Notes under the pieces: model-generated
The model's database searches: none
Told to the model about the DNA's origin: nothing
What the model saw: the letters and a program-made list of their open reading frames with translations, nothing else
Program-made: the position numbers and the translations under genes
Shown here: positions 33,742-40,539 of the stretch, in pieces
How positions within the stretch are numbered: the stretch's first letter is position 1
Layout: every line of letters starts with the position of its first letter
NCBI GenBank assembly: GCA_025924815.1
Contig: JAICHQ010000020.1
Span: 1-40,539 of the forward strand
Source of the DNA: Nocardioides sp.
GTDB taxonomy: Bacteria > Actinomycetota > Actinomycetes > Propionibacteriales > Nocardioidaceae
Length of the DNA stretch: 40,539 nucleotides
Direction: 5' to 3'

Positions 33742-34341
33742 TCACGACTTCGGCTGCTGCGACAACCGGGCCAGCATGCCGTCCGGGCACTCCTCGACCG
33801 TGATCGCGTAGATGCGGTGGTCGCGCCACGCGCCGTCGATGTGCAGGAACCTCGGGGCGTACCCGACCTCGCGGATCCCGAGCTTCTCCACCACCCGCAG
33901 GGAGTTGGAGTTCTCCGGCCGGATCGCGATCTCGATGCGGTGCAGTCCCGCGGAGCGGAAGCAGTGGTCGATGACGAGTGCGACGGCCGTGGGCATCACG
34001 CCACGGCCGGCCACGTCGCGATCGAGCCAGTAGCCGATCGAGGCGAACTGCGCGGAGCCGCGGACGATGTTGTTGACCGTCACCTGGCCGGCGAATCGAC
34101 CGTCGACCTCGACCGCGAACGGCATCCCCAGACCCGCCCGGGCGTGGCGCTGCATCCGGGCGACCAGGGTGCGGAAGCTGGCCGGCCGCTCGCCGCCGCC
34201 GGGCGGGACGGTCGCGTCCCAGGGCTGGAGCCAGGCATGGTTGCGACGCCGTACGGCGCGCCAGGCGCGGGCGTCGCGGTGACGCAACGGCCGGAGCGTG
34301 ACATCACCGTGGTGCAGCGTGACCGGCCAGCCGGGGCTCAC
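33742..34341 (-). CDS. rimJ: RimJ/RimL-type GNAT acetyltransferase
   Basis: A 199-residue acetyl-CoA-dependent N-acetyltransferase: VTLRPLRHRDARAW at the N-terminus, the strand IGYWLDRDVAGRGVMPTAV carrying the acetyl-CoA-binding loop, and C-terminal RPENSNSLRVVEKLGIREVGYAPRFLHIDG. These are typical of the RimJ/RimL group that acetylates protein N-termini. The GTG at 34341 gives the family start and a 16-bp gap after mog; upstream in-frame codons read into mog. From memory the same gene sits in this spot in mycobacteria (Rv0995). Confidence 0.9.
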   Translation of the reverse strand: MSPGWPVTLHHGDVTLRPLRHRDARAWRAVRRRNHAWLQPWDATVPPGGGERPASFRTLVARMQRHARAGLGMPFAVEVDGRFAGQVTVNNIVRGSAQFASIGYWLDRDVAGRGVMPTAVALVIDHCFRSAGLHRIEIAIRPENSNSLRVVEKLGIREVGYAPRFLHIDGAWRDHRIYAITVEECPDGMLARLSQQPKS

Positions 34342-34357
34342 GGGGTCGTCCCCACGG

Positions 34358-34882
34358 TCATGCGGGACCTCCGCGCCCTTCGGTGGCGGGAGGCCCGGAG
34401 GTCGGGTGGTCACTGCCGACGACCTGCTCCACGGCATGGACGAGGAGCGGCTCGAGGACGGCGATGGCGTCCTTCACCCCGCCGCGCGAGCCGGGAAGGT
34501 TCACGACCAGGCAGGTGCCTGCGACGCCGGCCAGGCCACGCGACAGCGACGCCGTCGGGACGCCCTTCGCGACCCCGTACGCCCGGATGGCCTCGGCGAT
34601 GCCCGGCACCTCGCGGTCGAGCAGCGGCCGGGTCGCCTCGGGAGTCCGGTCGGTCGGGGTCAGGCCGGTGCCACCGGTGGTCAGCACGACCCGGGCGCCG
34701 CCCTCGACCTCGAGCGAGATGGCGGCGCCGACCGGGTCGCCGTCGGGCACCACGACCGGCGGATCGCACGAGAACCCCAGTGAGACAAGGAGATCCACGA
34801 GCAACGGGCCGGTGGTGTCGTCGTACACACCGGCGGCCGCTCGGTTGGACGCGACCACCACTGCAGCGCGCAGCTGAGTCAT
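34358..34882 (-). CDS. mog: MogA/MoaB-family molybdopterin adenylyltransferase
   Basis: A 174-residue MoCF-fold protein that adenylylates molybdopterin before molybdate insertion by MoeA. The core VVLTTGGTGLTPTDRTPEATRPLL, AIRAYGVAKGVPTASLSRGLAGVAGTCLVVNLPGS is characteristic. Its ATG overlaps the moaC stop by 4 nt, so it is coupled in the ugp-moeA-moaC-mog-rimJ operon. The C-terminal ~20 residues are a variable Gly/Pro tail. MoaB and MogA cannot be told apart from sequence alone. Confidence 0.92.
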   Translation of the reverse strand: MTQLRAAVVVASNRAAAGVYDDTTGPLLVDLLVSLGFSCDPPVVVPDGDPVGAAISLEVEGGARVVLTTGGTGLTPTDRTPEATRPLLDREVPGIAEAIRAYGVAKGVPTASLSRGLAGVAGTCLVVNLPGSRGGVKDAIAVLEPLLVHAVEQVVGSDHPTSGPPATEGRGGPA

Positions 34883-35349
34883 CGCACGAAGTCTCCCGAC
34901 GCGCCGCCCGACTTGCGCAGCACCCGGACGTCGGTGATGACGGCACGCTTGTCGACGGCCTTGACCATGTCGATCACCGTGAGCCCGGCCACCGCGACCG
35001 CGGTCAGCGCCTCCATCTCGACGCCCGTGCGATCGGTGGTGCGCACGGTCGCGGAGACCTCGACCGCGTCATCGGCGACCTCGAGGTCGACGGTGACCGA
35101 GGACAGCGCGAGGGGGTGGCACAACGGGATGAGCGAGGACGTCTGCTTGGCGCCCATGATCCCGGCGAGCCGGGCGACGGCGAGCGTGTCCCCCTTGGGT
35201 ACGCCGGCGCCGCGCAGCAGCGCCACGACCTCCGGCGACACCAGCACGCGACCGGCCGCGACGGCCTCGCGCGCGGTCACGTCCTTGCCCGAGACGTCGA
35301 CCATCCGGGCCGCGCCGGACTCGTCGACGTGGGTGAGTCGATCGGCCAT
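34879..35349 (-). CDS. moaC: Cyclic pyranopterin monophosphate synthase
   Basis: Rearranges the MoaA product to cPMP in molybdenum cofactor synthesis. The 156 residues include LTHVDESGAARMVDVSGKDVTAREAVA, the active-site KQTSSLIPLCHPL, and TDRTGVEMEALTAVAVAGLTVIDMVKAVDK, all diagnostic. AGGGGG lies 7 nt before ATG 35349. It sits between moeA and mog, with a 19-bp gap and a 4-bp overlap. MoaA, its upstream partner, is not in the window. Confidence 0.96.
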   Translation of the reverse strand: MADRLTHVDESGAARMVDVSGKDVTAREAVAAGRVLVSPEVVALLRGAGVPKGDTLAVARLAGIMGAKQTSSLIPLCHPLALSSVTVDLEVADDAVEVSATVRTTDRTGVEMEALTAVAVAGLTVIDMVKAVDKRAVITDVRVLRKSGGASGDFVR

Positions 35350-35368
35350 GCAAACCCCCTGTTGGGTC

Positions 35369-36601
35369 TCAGAAGTCCTCGTCGAGCGGCAGGACGGTCA
35401 CTGTCTCACCGGCCGCGACCGAGGTCACGGACTCTGCCACGACGATCAGGGCGTCGGACTCGGCGAGGTCGCCGATCAGGTGCGACCCCTGGTGTCCGAC
35501 CGGCGTGACCGCGAGCCTGCCGTCCACCACCGAGAGGACGCCCCGGGCGAACATGCGGCGTCCGTCCGGGGCGCGCAGGTCGCGGGTCAGCATCGCATCG
35601 GCCGTCGGCCGGGTGTAGGGGGTGCGTCCCAGCATCAGGCGGATCGCGGGGAGGACGAACTGCTCGAAGGAGATGTACGACGACACCGGGTTGCCGGGCA
35701 GCGTGACGATGGGGACGGCCTCCTCACCGACGGTGCCGAACCCCTGCGGCTTGCCCGGCTGCATCGCGACCCCTCCGAACCACACGGTGCCGAGCGGAGA
35801 CAGGGCCTCCTTGACGACGTCGTAGTCGCCCATGGAGACCCCCCCACTGGTGATCACGAGGTCGGCCCGGACGAGCTGGTCGTGGAGGGCGGCGAGGAAG
35901 GCCCTGGGCTGGTCGGGGACGATCCCCACGCGGTAGGCGATGGCCCCGGCCTGCCGGGCCGCCGCGGCGAGCAGGAACGAGTTGCCGTCGTAGATCGAGT
36001 CGCGACCCAGCGACGTCCCCGGCTCGCGCAGCTCGGACCCGGTGGAGATGACCACGACCCGCGGCCTCGGCCTCGACCGGACCGACGGCCGGCCGACGGC
36101 GGCGAGCAGCCCGATCTGCCGCGCCCCAAGGACAGTGCCGGACCTGACCAGCAGATCTCCCTCGGAGACGTCCTCGCCCTTGGGGCGCACGTGCTGCGCC
36201 AGCTCCGGGGCGCGGGAGATGACGACGTGAGCGACCCCCCGGTCGGTCCACTCGTAAGGCACGACGGAGTCGGCGCCCGCCGGCACCGGAGCGCCGGTCA
36301 TGATCTTGACCGCGGTGCCGGGGGACATCGCGAGCAACGACGCCTGGCCGGCCCCGATCTCGCCGACGACCGGCAGATGGACCGGAGACTCCTCAGTGGC
36401 GGAGGCGACGTCGGCCCGGGCGACGGCGTACCCGTCCATCGCGGAGTTGTCGAAGCCCGGCAGCGCCACGGACGCGTGCACGTCCTCGGCGGCCGCGAGA
36501 CCGAGGGCCTCCATCAGCGGCTGGTCGAACGCCGGGAGCGGGTGGATCGTTCCGAGGATCCGCTCGCGGTGCTCCTCGACGGAGACGAGCTCGTCAGTCA
36601 T
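35369..36601 (-). CDS. moeA: MoeA / gephyrin-like protein (GLP)
   Basis: A 410-residue gephyrin-family protein. MoeA domain order is visible: N-terminal PLPAFDQPLMEALGLAAAEDV with PGFDNSAMDGYAV, the rigid domain with IMTGAPVPAGADSVVPYE, the MoCF core RVVVISTGSEL and ITSGGVSMGDYDVVKEAL, GKPQGFG and LPGNPVSSYISFEQF, then C-terminal beta barrel. It inserts molybdate into adenylylated molybdopterin. In corynebacteria the homologue GLP instead binds FtsZ and a membrane receptor (GLPR), and the matching receptor gene is just downstream here. Its ATG overlaps the ugp stop by 8 bp. Both roles remain open. Confidence 0.93.
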   Translation of the reverse strand: MTDELVSVEEHRERILGTIHPLPAFDQPLMEALGLAAAEDVHASVALPGFDNSAMDGYAVARADVASATEESPVHLPVVGEIGAGQASLLAMSPGTAVKIMTGAPVPAGADSVVPYEWTDRGVAHVVISRAPELAQHVRPKGEDVSEGDLLVRSGTVLGARQIGLLAAVGRPSVRSRPRPRVVVISTGSELREPGTSLGRDSIYDGNSFLLAAAARQAGAIAYRVGIVPDQPRAFLAALHDQLVRADLVITSGGVSMGDYDVVKEALSPLGTVWFGGVAMQPGKPQGFGTVGEEAVPIVTLPGNPVSSYISFEQFVLPAIRLMLGRTPYTRPTADAMLTRDLRAPDGRRMFARGVLSVVDGRLAVTPVGHQGSHLIGDLAESDALIVVAESVTSVAAGETVTVLPLDEDF

Positions 36602-37970
36602 GCTCCAAGACGCTACCGGTCGCCACGCGCTCGGCCGCGTCGGTCTCCAGCGTCACGTCGCCGACGACCTTCACCTTCGCCCCGAACGTCCAGTCGCCGT
36701 TGACCGTCAGCGACGACGCGTTGCGCAGGCTCGGTGCCCCGTCGGGGAAGCGACGCTCGAACTCGGGCACGAGCTTGTAGAAGGACGGGTCGAGCTCGAC
36801 GAACGGGATGTCGGAGGCCGGGTCGAGCACGAAGTCGCCGCCCACGTCGTACACGTCGGAGCGCAGCACGAGCAGATCGTTGGTGGTCTTCACCGGGACG
36901 AACCGGTCGCGGCCCACCTCGATCGTGCGGGCACCCTCGAAGAGCTCGATCGCGGCGCCCATCGCCGTCTCGATCTGGATCACCTCGGGGGTCGAGGAGT
37001 CCGACGGGTCGACGTTCTTGACGTTGCGGATCAGCGGGAGGCCGAGGATGCCGTGCCGGGCGTCGAGCGCCTCGACCATCGCGCGGAGGTCGAACCAGAG
37101 GTTGTTGGTCGAGCAGAAGCGGTGCCGATCGAGGTCGGCCAGTGCCTCCTGGTCGTCGGGCGAGGTCTGGGCCGTCTCGCGCAGGACGATGCGGCCGTCG
37201 GAGATGCGTCGGGCGAAGTGACCGCCCTTGCGGTCGGACGGCGTACGACGGACCGCCTCGATCGCGAACGGCGTACCGCCCTGAGCGAACCAGCCGGCGA
37301 TCCGGGCGTCGGGGACCGCTCCGAGGTTGTCGCTGTTGGACACGAACACCCGCTCGTAGCCCTGGTCGATCAGGGTCTGGAGGAGACCGGTGCCGCGCAG
37401 CGCGGTGTAGAGGTCGCCGTGACCCGGAGGGCACCACTCGAGATCGGGGTCCTTCAGCCAGCTGACGGGCGTGAGGTCCGCGACGTTCAGCTTCGGCTCG
37501 CGGTTCTGCAGGAACTCCAGGGGCAGGCCCTCGACGGGCAGGTCGACGTACCGGGCCAGCGCGGCCATGGTGTCGTCGGAGGTGCGGAAGCTGTTCATGA
37601 ACAGCAGGGGGATCGCGGCGTCGTGCTCGCGGCGCAGGTGGAGCACCTGGCGGGCGATCACGTCGAGGAACGACATCCCGTTGCGGACGCAGAGCAGGCT
37701 CTTGGCCCGCTCCATGCCCATCGAGGTGCCGAGGCCGCCGTTGAGCTTGATCACGGCCGTGGTGCGCAGGGCTGCGGACGCCGTCTCGTCGTCGACCTCG
37801 ACCTCGGCCAGCGGCTCACTGCCCACCGGCTCGATCGTCGACTCGGCGATCAGCCCGGTCTCGCCATGCTCGAGCAACCGGTAGTAGTGCGCGAAGGTGT
37901 CGATCGCCACGGGGTCGATCCCGGCGTCGGACATCTTGGCGCGAGCACGCTCCAGTCCCGCACTGCTCAT
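36594..37970 (-). CDS. UTP-glucose-1-phosphate uridylyltransferase, eukaryotic (UDPGP) type
   Basis: A 458-residue enzyme that makes UDP-glucose from glucose-1-phosphate and UTP. The motifs are those of plant/animal UGPase, not bacterial GalU: VIKLNGGLGTSMGMERAKSLL, LLFMNSFRTSDDT, EWCPPGHGDLYTAL, VFVSNSDNLGA and STNNLWFDLRAM. Bacterial GalU is shorter (~300 aa) and starts with a different loop. It occupies the position of galU in related actinobacteria. ATG 37970 lies 6 nt after TACGAT, a leaderless start, and this -10 overlaps that of the divergent gene. It heads the ugp-moeA-moaC-mog-rimJ operon. Confidence 0.93.
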   Translation of the reverse strand: MSSAGLERARAKMSDAGIDPVAIDTFAHYYRLLEHGETGLIAESTIEPVGSEPLAEVEVDDETASAALRTTAVIKLNGGLGTSMGMERAKSLLCVRNGMSFLDVIARQVLHLRREHDAAIPLLFMNSFRTSDDTMAALARYVDLPVEGLPLEFLQNREPKLNVADLTPVSWLKDPDLEWCPPGHGDLYTALRGTGLLQTLIDQGYERVFVSNSDNLGAVPDARIAGWFAQGGTPFAIEAVRRTPSDRKGGHFARRISDGRIVLRETAQTSPDDQEALADLDRHRFCSTNNLWFDLRAMVEALDARHGILGLPLIRNVKNVDPSDSSTPEVIQIETAMGAAIELFEGARTIEVGRDRFVPVKTTNDLLVLRSDVYDVGGDFVLDPASDIPFVELDPSFYKLVPEFERRFPDGAPSLRNASSLTVNGDWTFGAKVKVVGDVTLETDAAERVATGSVLEHD

Positions 37971-37976
37971 GCCTCG

Positions 37977-37986
37977 ATCGTAGGCT
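37977..37986. promoter_or_regulatory. Overlapping divergent -10 boxes of ugp and the 5-FCL gene
   Basis: ATCGTAGGCT holds TAGGCT (37981-37986, plus) and TACGAT (complement of 37977-37982, minus), sharing the central TA. Each hexamer is exactly 6 nt from its start codon (GTG 37993, ATG 37970). RNA polymerase can open only one direction at a time. Confidence 0.75.
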
Positions 37987-37992
37987 GGCCGG

Positions 37993-38607
37993 GTGCCTCC
38001 ATCGCAATCCCGACCGGGAGATCCGTCGACGTCGTCCGCCGCCGTGGCCAAGATCGCGCTGCGCGACCAGGTCCGCACCTCGCGCAACCGCCGCTCCCTG
38101 GCCGAGCTCGGCTCGCTGAGCCGCGACCTGACCGCCGTCGTCACCGCTCGTGACGAGGTACGCCGCGCGGCCACGGTCGCGCTGTACGTGTCGATCGGCA
38201 ACGAGCCCGGCACCGGCACCCTGCTCGAGTCCCTGGCCGCGATGGGGAAGCGGATCATCGTGCCCGTGGTCCTGCCCGACCTGGACCTCGACTGGGGCAC
38301 CTGGCGCGGGCCGGAGTCGCTCGTGCCGGCCCGGCGCGGCCTCCTGGAGCCGGCGGACCGGCTGGGTCTCGACGCGATCGCCACGGCCGATGTCGTGCTC
38401 GCGCCCGGCCATGCCGTCTCGCTCACCGGGGCCCGGCTCGGGCAGGGCGGCGGTTGCTACGACCGGGCGCTCGGCCGGGTGCCGGTCGGCACTCCGGTCG
38501 CCTGCCTGCTGTACGACGACGAGGTCGGGCTCGACGTACCCGTCGACGACCACGACCGCCCGGTCACCGCGGCCGTCACGCCCACCCGCTGGATCCCCCT
38601 GCGTTGA
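37993..38607 (+). CDS. 5-formyltetrahydrofolate cyclo-ligase
   Basis: A 204-residue enzyme that converts 5-formyl-THF to 5,10-methenyl-THF with ATP, recycling a folate storage form. The N-terminal helix (AKIALRDQVRTSRNRRSLAEL) carries the basic substrate contacts, followed by VALYVSIGNEPGTGTLLESL and the ATP-binding C-terminal motif APGHAVSLTGARLGQGGGCYDRAL. The GTG start is 6 nt behind TAGGCT, with no Shine-Dalgarno. It is divergent from ugp with 22 bp between the start codons. A GC hairpin follows the stop. Confidence 0.94.
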   Translation: MPPSQSRPGDPSTSSAAVAKIALRDQVRTSRNRRSLAELGSLSRDLTAVVTARDEVRRAATVALYVSIGNEPGTGTLLESLAAMGKRIIVPVVLPDLDLDWGTWRGPESLVPARRGLLEPADRLGLDAIATADVVLAPGHAVSLTGARLGQGGGCYDRALGRVPVGTPVACLLYDDEVGLDVPVDDHDRPVTAAVTPTRWIPLR

Positions 38608-38636
38608 CGGGGGCGCCGGGCGGTCGGCGGCGGCGA

Positions 38637-38669
38637 GCCCACCGCCCGAGGTGTGATTGCGCGGTGGGC
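38637..38669 (+). terminator. Hairpin after the 5-FCL gene
   Basis: GCCCACCGC (38637-38645) pairs perfectly with GCGGTGGGC (38661-38669) around a 15-nt loop, 29 bp after the stop and just upstream of the ruc promoter. It has no T-run and is a plausible GC-type terminator. Confidence 0.5.
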
Positions 38670-38675
38670 GTAGGA

Positions 38676-38702
38676 TTGGCAGTCGCCGGCAGAGAGTGCC
38701 AG
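38676..38702 (+). promoter_or_regulatory. CIRCE-like HrcA operator upstream of the ruc-like gene
   Basis: TTGGCAGTC-N9-GAGTGCCAG has the exact 9-9-9 geometry of CIRCE (TTAGCACTC-N9-GAGTGCTAA) with 7 of 9 matches in each arm. It overlaps a TAGGAT box (38671-38676) and the expected transcription start, where a repressor would block initiation. Confidence 0.7.
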
Positions 38703-38760
38703 CCGACGTCATCCAGCACCGTCGAACCGCCAGCATCGCACCGATCCGAGGACCATCCGC

Positions 38761-39132
38761 GTGCCCACCTACCAATACCGCTGCACCGCTTGCGACCACG
38801 CCTTCGAGCAGTTCCAGAGCTTCACCGACGACGCCCTCACGGTCTGCCCCGTCTGCGGCGGTCGGCTGCGCAAGGTCTTCAACGCCGTGGGCGTCGTGTT
38901 CAAGGGATCGGGCTTCTACCGCAACGACAGCCGCGGCGCGGCGAGCTCCACCGACTCGACCTCCGGCGACAAGGCGGGCGCCGGCACCTCGAGCTCGACG
39001 GGATCGTCGGACACCGCCTCCTCGGACTCGGGCTCCTCGTCCGCCAAGACCTCCTCCGCAGGCTCGTCGGGTTCGTCGTCCGCGGCGTCGACGAGCTCCC
39101 CCAGCAAGGCGGGTTCATCCGCGGCCGGCTGA
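38761..39132 (+). CDS. Zinc-ribbon FmdB-family protein, Ruc-like redox-regulated chaperone
   Basis: 123 residues. The N-terminal ~45 form a CxxC...CxxC zinc ribbon (YQYRCTACDHAFEQFQSF, VCPVCGGRLRKVFN), then FKGSGFYRND, then a ~65-residue Ser/Gly/Thr tail with no predicted structure. This two-part layout matches Ruc (Rv0991c) of M. tuberculosis, in which oxidation of the four cysteines releases zinc and switches on chaperone activity. The CIRCE-like operator upstream and the location next to 5-FCL fit that identity. The GTG start at 38761 has only a weak GGA upstream. Confidence 0.85.
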   Translation: MPTYQYRCTACDHAFEQFQSFTDDALTVCPVCGGRLRKVFNAVGVVFKGSGFYRNDSRGAASSTDSTSGDKAGAGTSSSTGSSDTASSDSGSSSAKTSSAGSSGSSSAASTSSPSKAGSSAAG

Positions 39133-39193
39133 GCCCGGTGGCACCTGTGGAGAGGCTCCGCGGGCACGACGGTCGCGGTTCTACCGTCGAGGG

Positions 39194-39847
39194 ATGGCCC
39201 TCTCGTCCGACCTGTCGGTGCCCGGCGACCGGCGCACCCGTCTCCGTCGTGCCGTACGCCGCGCCGTGCTGGCCAGGCGGCGCCTGCTCGCGGCGCTCTG
39301 CGCCGCGGTGGCGGTCGTTGCCGGCGTGCAGGCCGCCCGCCCGGGCGAGCGGCCGACCGTCGCGGTGACCGTCGCCGCCCACGACCTGGCCTCCGGCACG
39401 GTGCTGACCCGGGCCGACCTGGTGGTCCGGCACTTCCCGGCCGGCGTCGCGCCGGCCGGGTCGGAAGGACGGGCCCTCGGCCGCACCCTGGCGGCTCCGG
39501 TCCGCCGGGGCGAGCCGGTGACCGACGTCCGCCTGGTCGGCCCGACACTGGTGTCGGCGTCCCCCGACCGGGTCGCACTCCCGGTGCGGATCGCGGACGC
39601 CGATGCCGTGGCCCTGTTGCGTCCTGGTGACCACATCGACCTGGTGGCCGCGGATCCGCGACGCGGCACTGCGGCGTACGTCGCCATCGACGTTCCGGTC
39701 CTGGCACTGCCGCTCTCCTCCGGCCGCGAGAGCGCAGCGTCGGGCCTGACCGGTCGACTCGTGGTCGTGGCGGCGGCATCCGCAGACGTCGGCCGGATCG
39801 CGGGTGCAGCCGCGACCGATCTCCTCAGCGTGGTCCTGACCGGCTAG
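39194..39847 (+). CDS. SAF-domain protein (RcpC/CpaB-like)
   Basis: 217 residues. A basic N-terminus and one membrane span (about 28-46, LLAALCAAVAVVAGVQAA) precede a SAF domain (about 55-115: VTVAAHDLASGTVLTRADLVVRHFPAG, LAAPVRRGEPVTDVRLVG). A second beta-rich part follows (LPVRIADADAVALLRPGDHIDLVAADP). The order is that of CpaB/RcpC Flp-pilus assembly proteins, but no pilus genes are near, so a general extracytoplasmic role is equally possible. ATG 39194 is 6 nt after TACCGT (39182-39187), a leaderless layout. mscL follows after 49 bp. Confidence 0.85.
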   Translation: MALSSDLSVPGDRRTRLRRAVRRAVLARRRLLAALCAAVAVVAGVQAARPGERPTVAVTVAAHDLASGTVLTRADLVVRHFPAGVAPAGSEGRALGRTLAAPVRRGEPVTDVRLVGPTLVSASPDRVALPVRIADADAVALLRPGDHIDLVAADPRRGTAAYVAIDVPVLALPLSSGRESAASGLTGRLVVVAAASADVGRIAGAAATDLLSVVLTG

Positions 39848-39896
39848 CGTGACCGGGTCAACCCCTAGGCCGCTGCGGCGGCACGAGGAGAGTGCT

Positions 39897-40271
39897 ATGA
39901 CCGGGTTCAAGAACTTCATCCTCCGCGGCAACCTCGTCGAGCTGGCGGTGGCGTTCATCATGGCGACGGCGTTCGCAGCCGTCGTCACGGCGTTCACCGC
40001 CATCGTCCTGGATCTGGTCGGCAAGGCCGGCGGGAGCTCCGACTTCAGCAACTACACCCCGGGCGGGGTGCACGTGGGCGTGTTCATCACCGCCGTGATC
40101 ACGTTCCTGATCATCGCCGCCGTCGTGTACTACCTCGTCGTGACGCCCTACACCAAGGCCAAGGAGCGCTTCTTCCCGGACGAGCCCGAGGGTGCGCCGG
40201 CCGACGTCGCCCTGCTCGAGGAGATCCGCGACCTGCTCGCCCGGCAGGGCGGGAGCAGCACCACCCTCTGA
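39897..40271 (+). CDS. mscL: Large-conductance mechanosensitive channel
   Basis: A 124-residue channel subunit that opens under membrane tension to release solutes on osmotic downshock. It has the amphipathic N-terminus MTGFKNFILRGN, TM1 (VELAVAFIMATAFAAVVTAF), a periplasmic loop with SDFSNYTPGGVHVG, TM2 (FITAVITFLIIAAVVYYLVV) and a C-terminal helical bundle. GAGGAG precedes ATG 39897. It is somewhat divergent from E. coli MscL in TM1, where the usual Gly positions are partly Ala. It is probably co-transcribed with the SAF gene. Confidence 0.93.
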   Translation: MTGFKNFILRGNLVELAVAFIMATAFAAVVTAFTAIVLDLVGKAGGSSDFSNYTPGGVHVGVFITAVITFLIIAAVVYYLVVTPYTKAKERFFPDEPEGAPADVALLEEIRDLLARQGGSSTTL

Positions 40272-40283
40272 CGCAGCCACCGG

Positions 40284-40311
40284 CGGCTGACCGGTCTCGA
40301 CCGGTCAGCCG
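40284..40311. terminator. Bidirectional hairpin after mscL
   Basis: CGGCTGACCGGT (40284-40295), a CTCG loop, and its exact complement (40300-40311), with flanking CCAC/GTGG able to extend the stem. It also covers the stop codon of the convergent small gene. Confidence 0.75.
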
Positions 40312-40496
40312 TGGTGGGGCGGCACCTGGCTGCGCAGCCAGCGGTCCTGGGCTTCCTCATCGGGCGGGCGCGGATCGCGCTCGTCCTTCGTCGTGTCCGG
40401 CAGGACGTCTCCGAACACCGCCGCCAGCCGCCGGTGACGCTCGGAGGCGGACTCGCCGGTCTGTTCGCGCTCTGCCGCGGGCCGTTCGTCGGTCAT
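40305..40496 (-). CDS. Small conserved actinobacterial protein ending in PPHHG
   Basis: A 63-residue hydrophilic protein: TDERPAAEREQTGESASERHRRLAAVFGDVLPDTTKDE, then DRWLRSQVPPHHG. The C-terminal W-L-R-x-Q-x-P-P-H pattern recurs, as far as I recall, in small actinobacterial proteins of unknown function. It starts at ATG 40496, 7 bp after the stop of a further gene entering from the window edge, so the two are probably co-transcribed. Its stop lies within the hairpin shared with mscL. Confidence 0.7.
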   Translation of the reverse strand: MTDERPAAEREQTGESASERHRRLAAVFGDVLPDTTKDERDPRPPDEEAQDRWLRSQVPPHHG

Positions 40497-40503
40497 CGGC
40501 GAC

Positions 40504-40539
40504 TCATGCGCAGAGGCCGTTGGCGAGGTTGTCGGCCGC
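40504..40539 (-). CDS. 3' end of an unidentified gene
   Basis: On the minus strand the window edge enters a frame reading AADNLANGLCA and then TGA, 7 bp before the start of the small PPHHG gene. Only eleven codons are visible, too few to name the product. Confidence 0.4.
   Translation of the reverse strand, partial: AADNLANGLCA

Noticed and set aside
33700..33745. GTGTG/CACAC-rich spacer between rimJ and sepX as a regulatory repeat
   Set aside because: Only imperfect 5-bp pairings around large loops, and the TTGACA nearby is 26 bp from the TAGGGT box, too far for a standard promoter.

Overview
The window is GC-rich chromosomal DNA from a high-GC Gram-positive bacterium, most probably of the Nocardioides type (Propionibacteriales). 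This rests on codon use, frequent GTG starts, many apparently leaderless genes, and gene order. From about 18.5 to 40.5 kb the backbone genes follow, from memory, the order of Mycobacterium tuberculosis Rv0985c-Rv1011: mscL, ruc (Rv0991c-like), 5-formyl-THF cyclo-ligase, UDP-glucose pyrophosphorylase, moeA/glp, rimJ, sepX/glpR, pmt, rsmI, tatD, rpfB, rsmA, ispE. No phage, transposase or CRISPR array is visible.

Layout. 0-3.2 kb: the 3' end of a FAD/GcvT-type dimethylglycine- or sarcosine-dehydrogenase-like enzyme, then an SDR/quinone-reductase pair. 3.3-10.3 kb: dapF, a two-gene ABC exporter, miaA, small hypothetical genes, a NUDIX hydrolase and miaB. 10.4-16.7 kb: a Tat-exported PHP-type metallohydrolase, S9 peptidase, small kinase, thioredoxin, a VOC protein, a trans-aconitate-methyltransferase-like enzyme and a divergent MarR repressor with two palindromic operators. 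16.7-25.4 kb: ABC-F ATPase, ispE, rsmA, rpfB, tatD, rsmI, and the divergent pmt. 25.5-32.6 kb: an accessory-looking segment with a secreted beta-helix protein, an aldo/keto reductase, an XRE-TPR regulator convergent with a tiny secreted Cys-Cys peptide, a 6C small RNA, a second structured RNA-like region, a DUF3263 protein and an RclA-like flavoprotein. 32.7-40.5 kb: tRNA-Ala(CGC), sepX/glpR, rimJ, mog, moaC, moeA/glp, a eukaryotic-type UGPase, the divergent 5-FCL, a Ruc-type zinc-ribbon chaperone behind a CIRCE-like operator, a SAF-domain protein, mscL and gene fragments at the edge.

How it fits together. Most genes are housekeeping: tRNA and rRNA modification (miaA, miaB, rsmA, rsmI), isoprenoid and lysine/peptidoglycan precursors (ispE, dapF), molybdopterin (moaC, mog, moeA), cell-wall growth and division (rpfB, glp/glpR) and protein O-mannosylation (pmt). 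The most interesting part is the accessory segment. There, an XRE-TPR regulator of RRNPP-like architecture sits tail to tail with a 47-residue exported peptide, and both genes share an 11-bp motif around a CAAATTTG palindrome upstream. This looks like a peptide-signalling cassette. It lies next to a strong 6C RNA candidate. Other signals worth attention are at least thirteen TANNNT-like -10 boxes placed 6-7 nt before a start codon, a divergent promoter whose two -10 boxes overlap, a palindromic repeat apparently accommodated in the ABC-F reading frame, and a eukaryotic-type UGPase in the slot where relatives carry bacterial galU.
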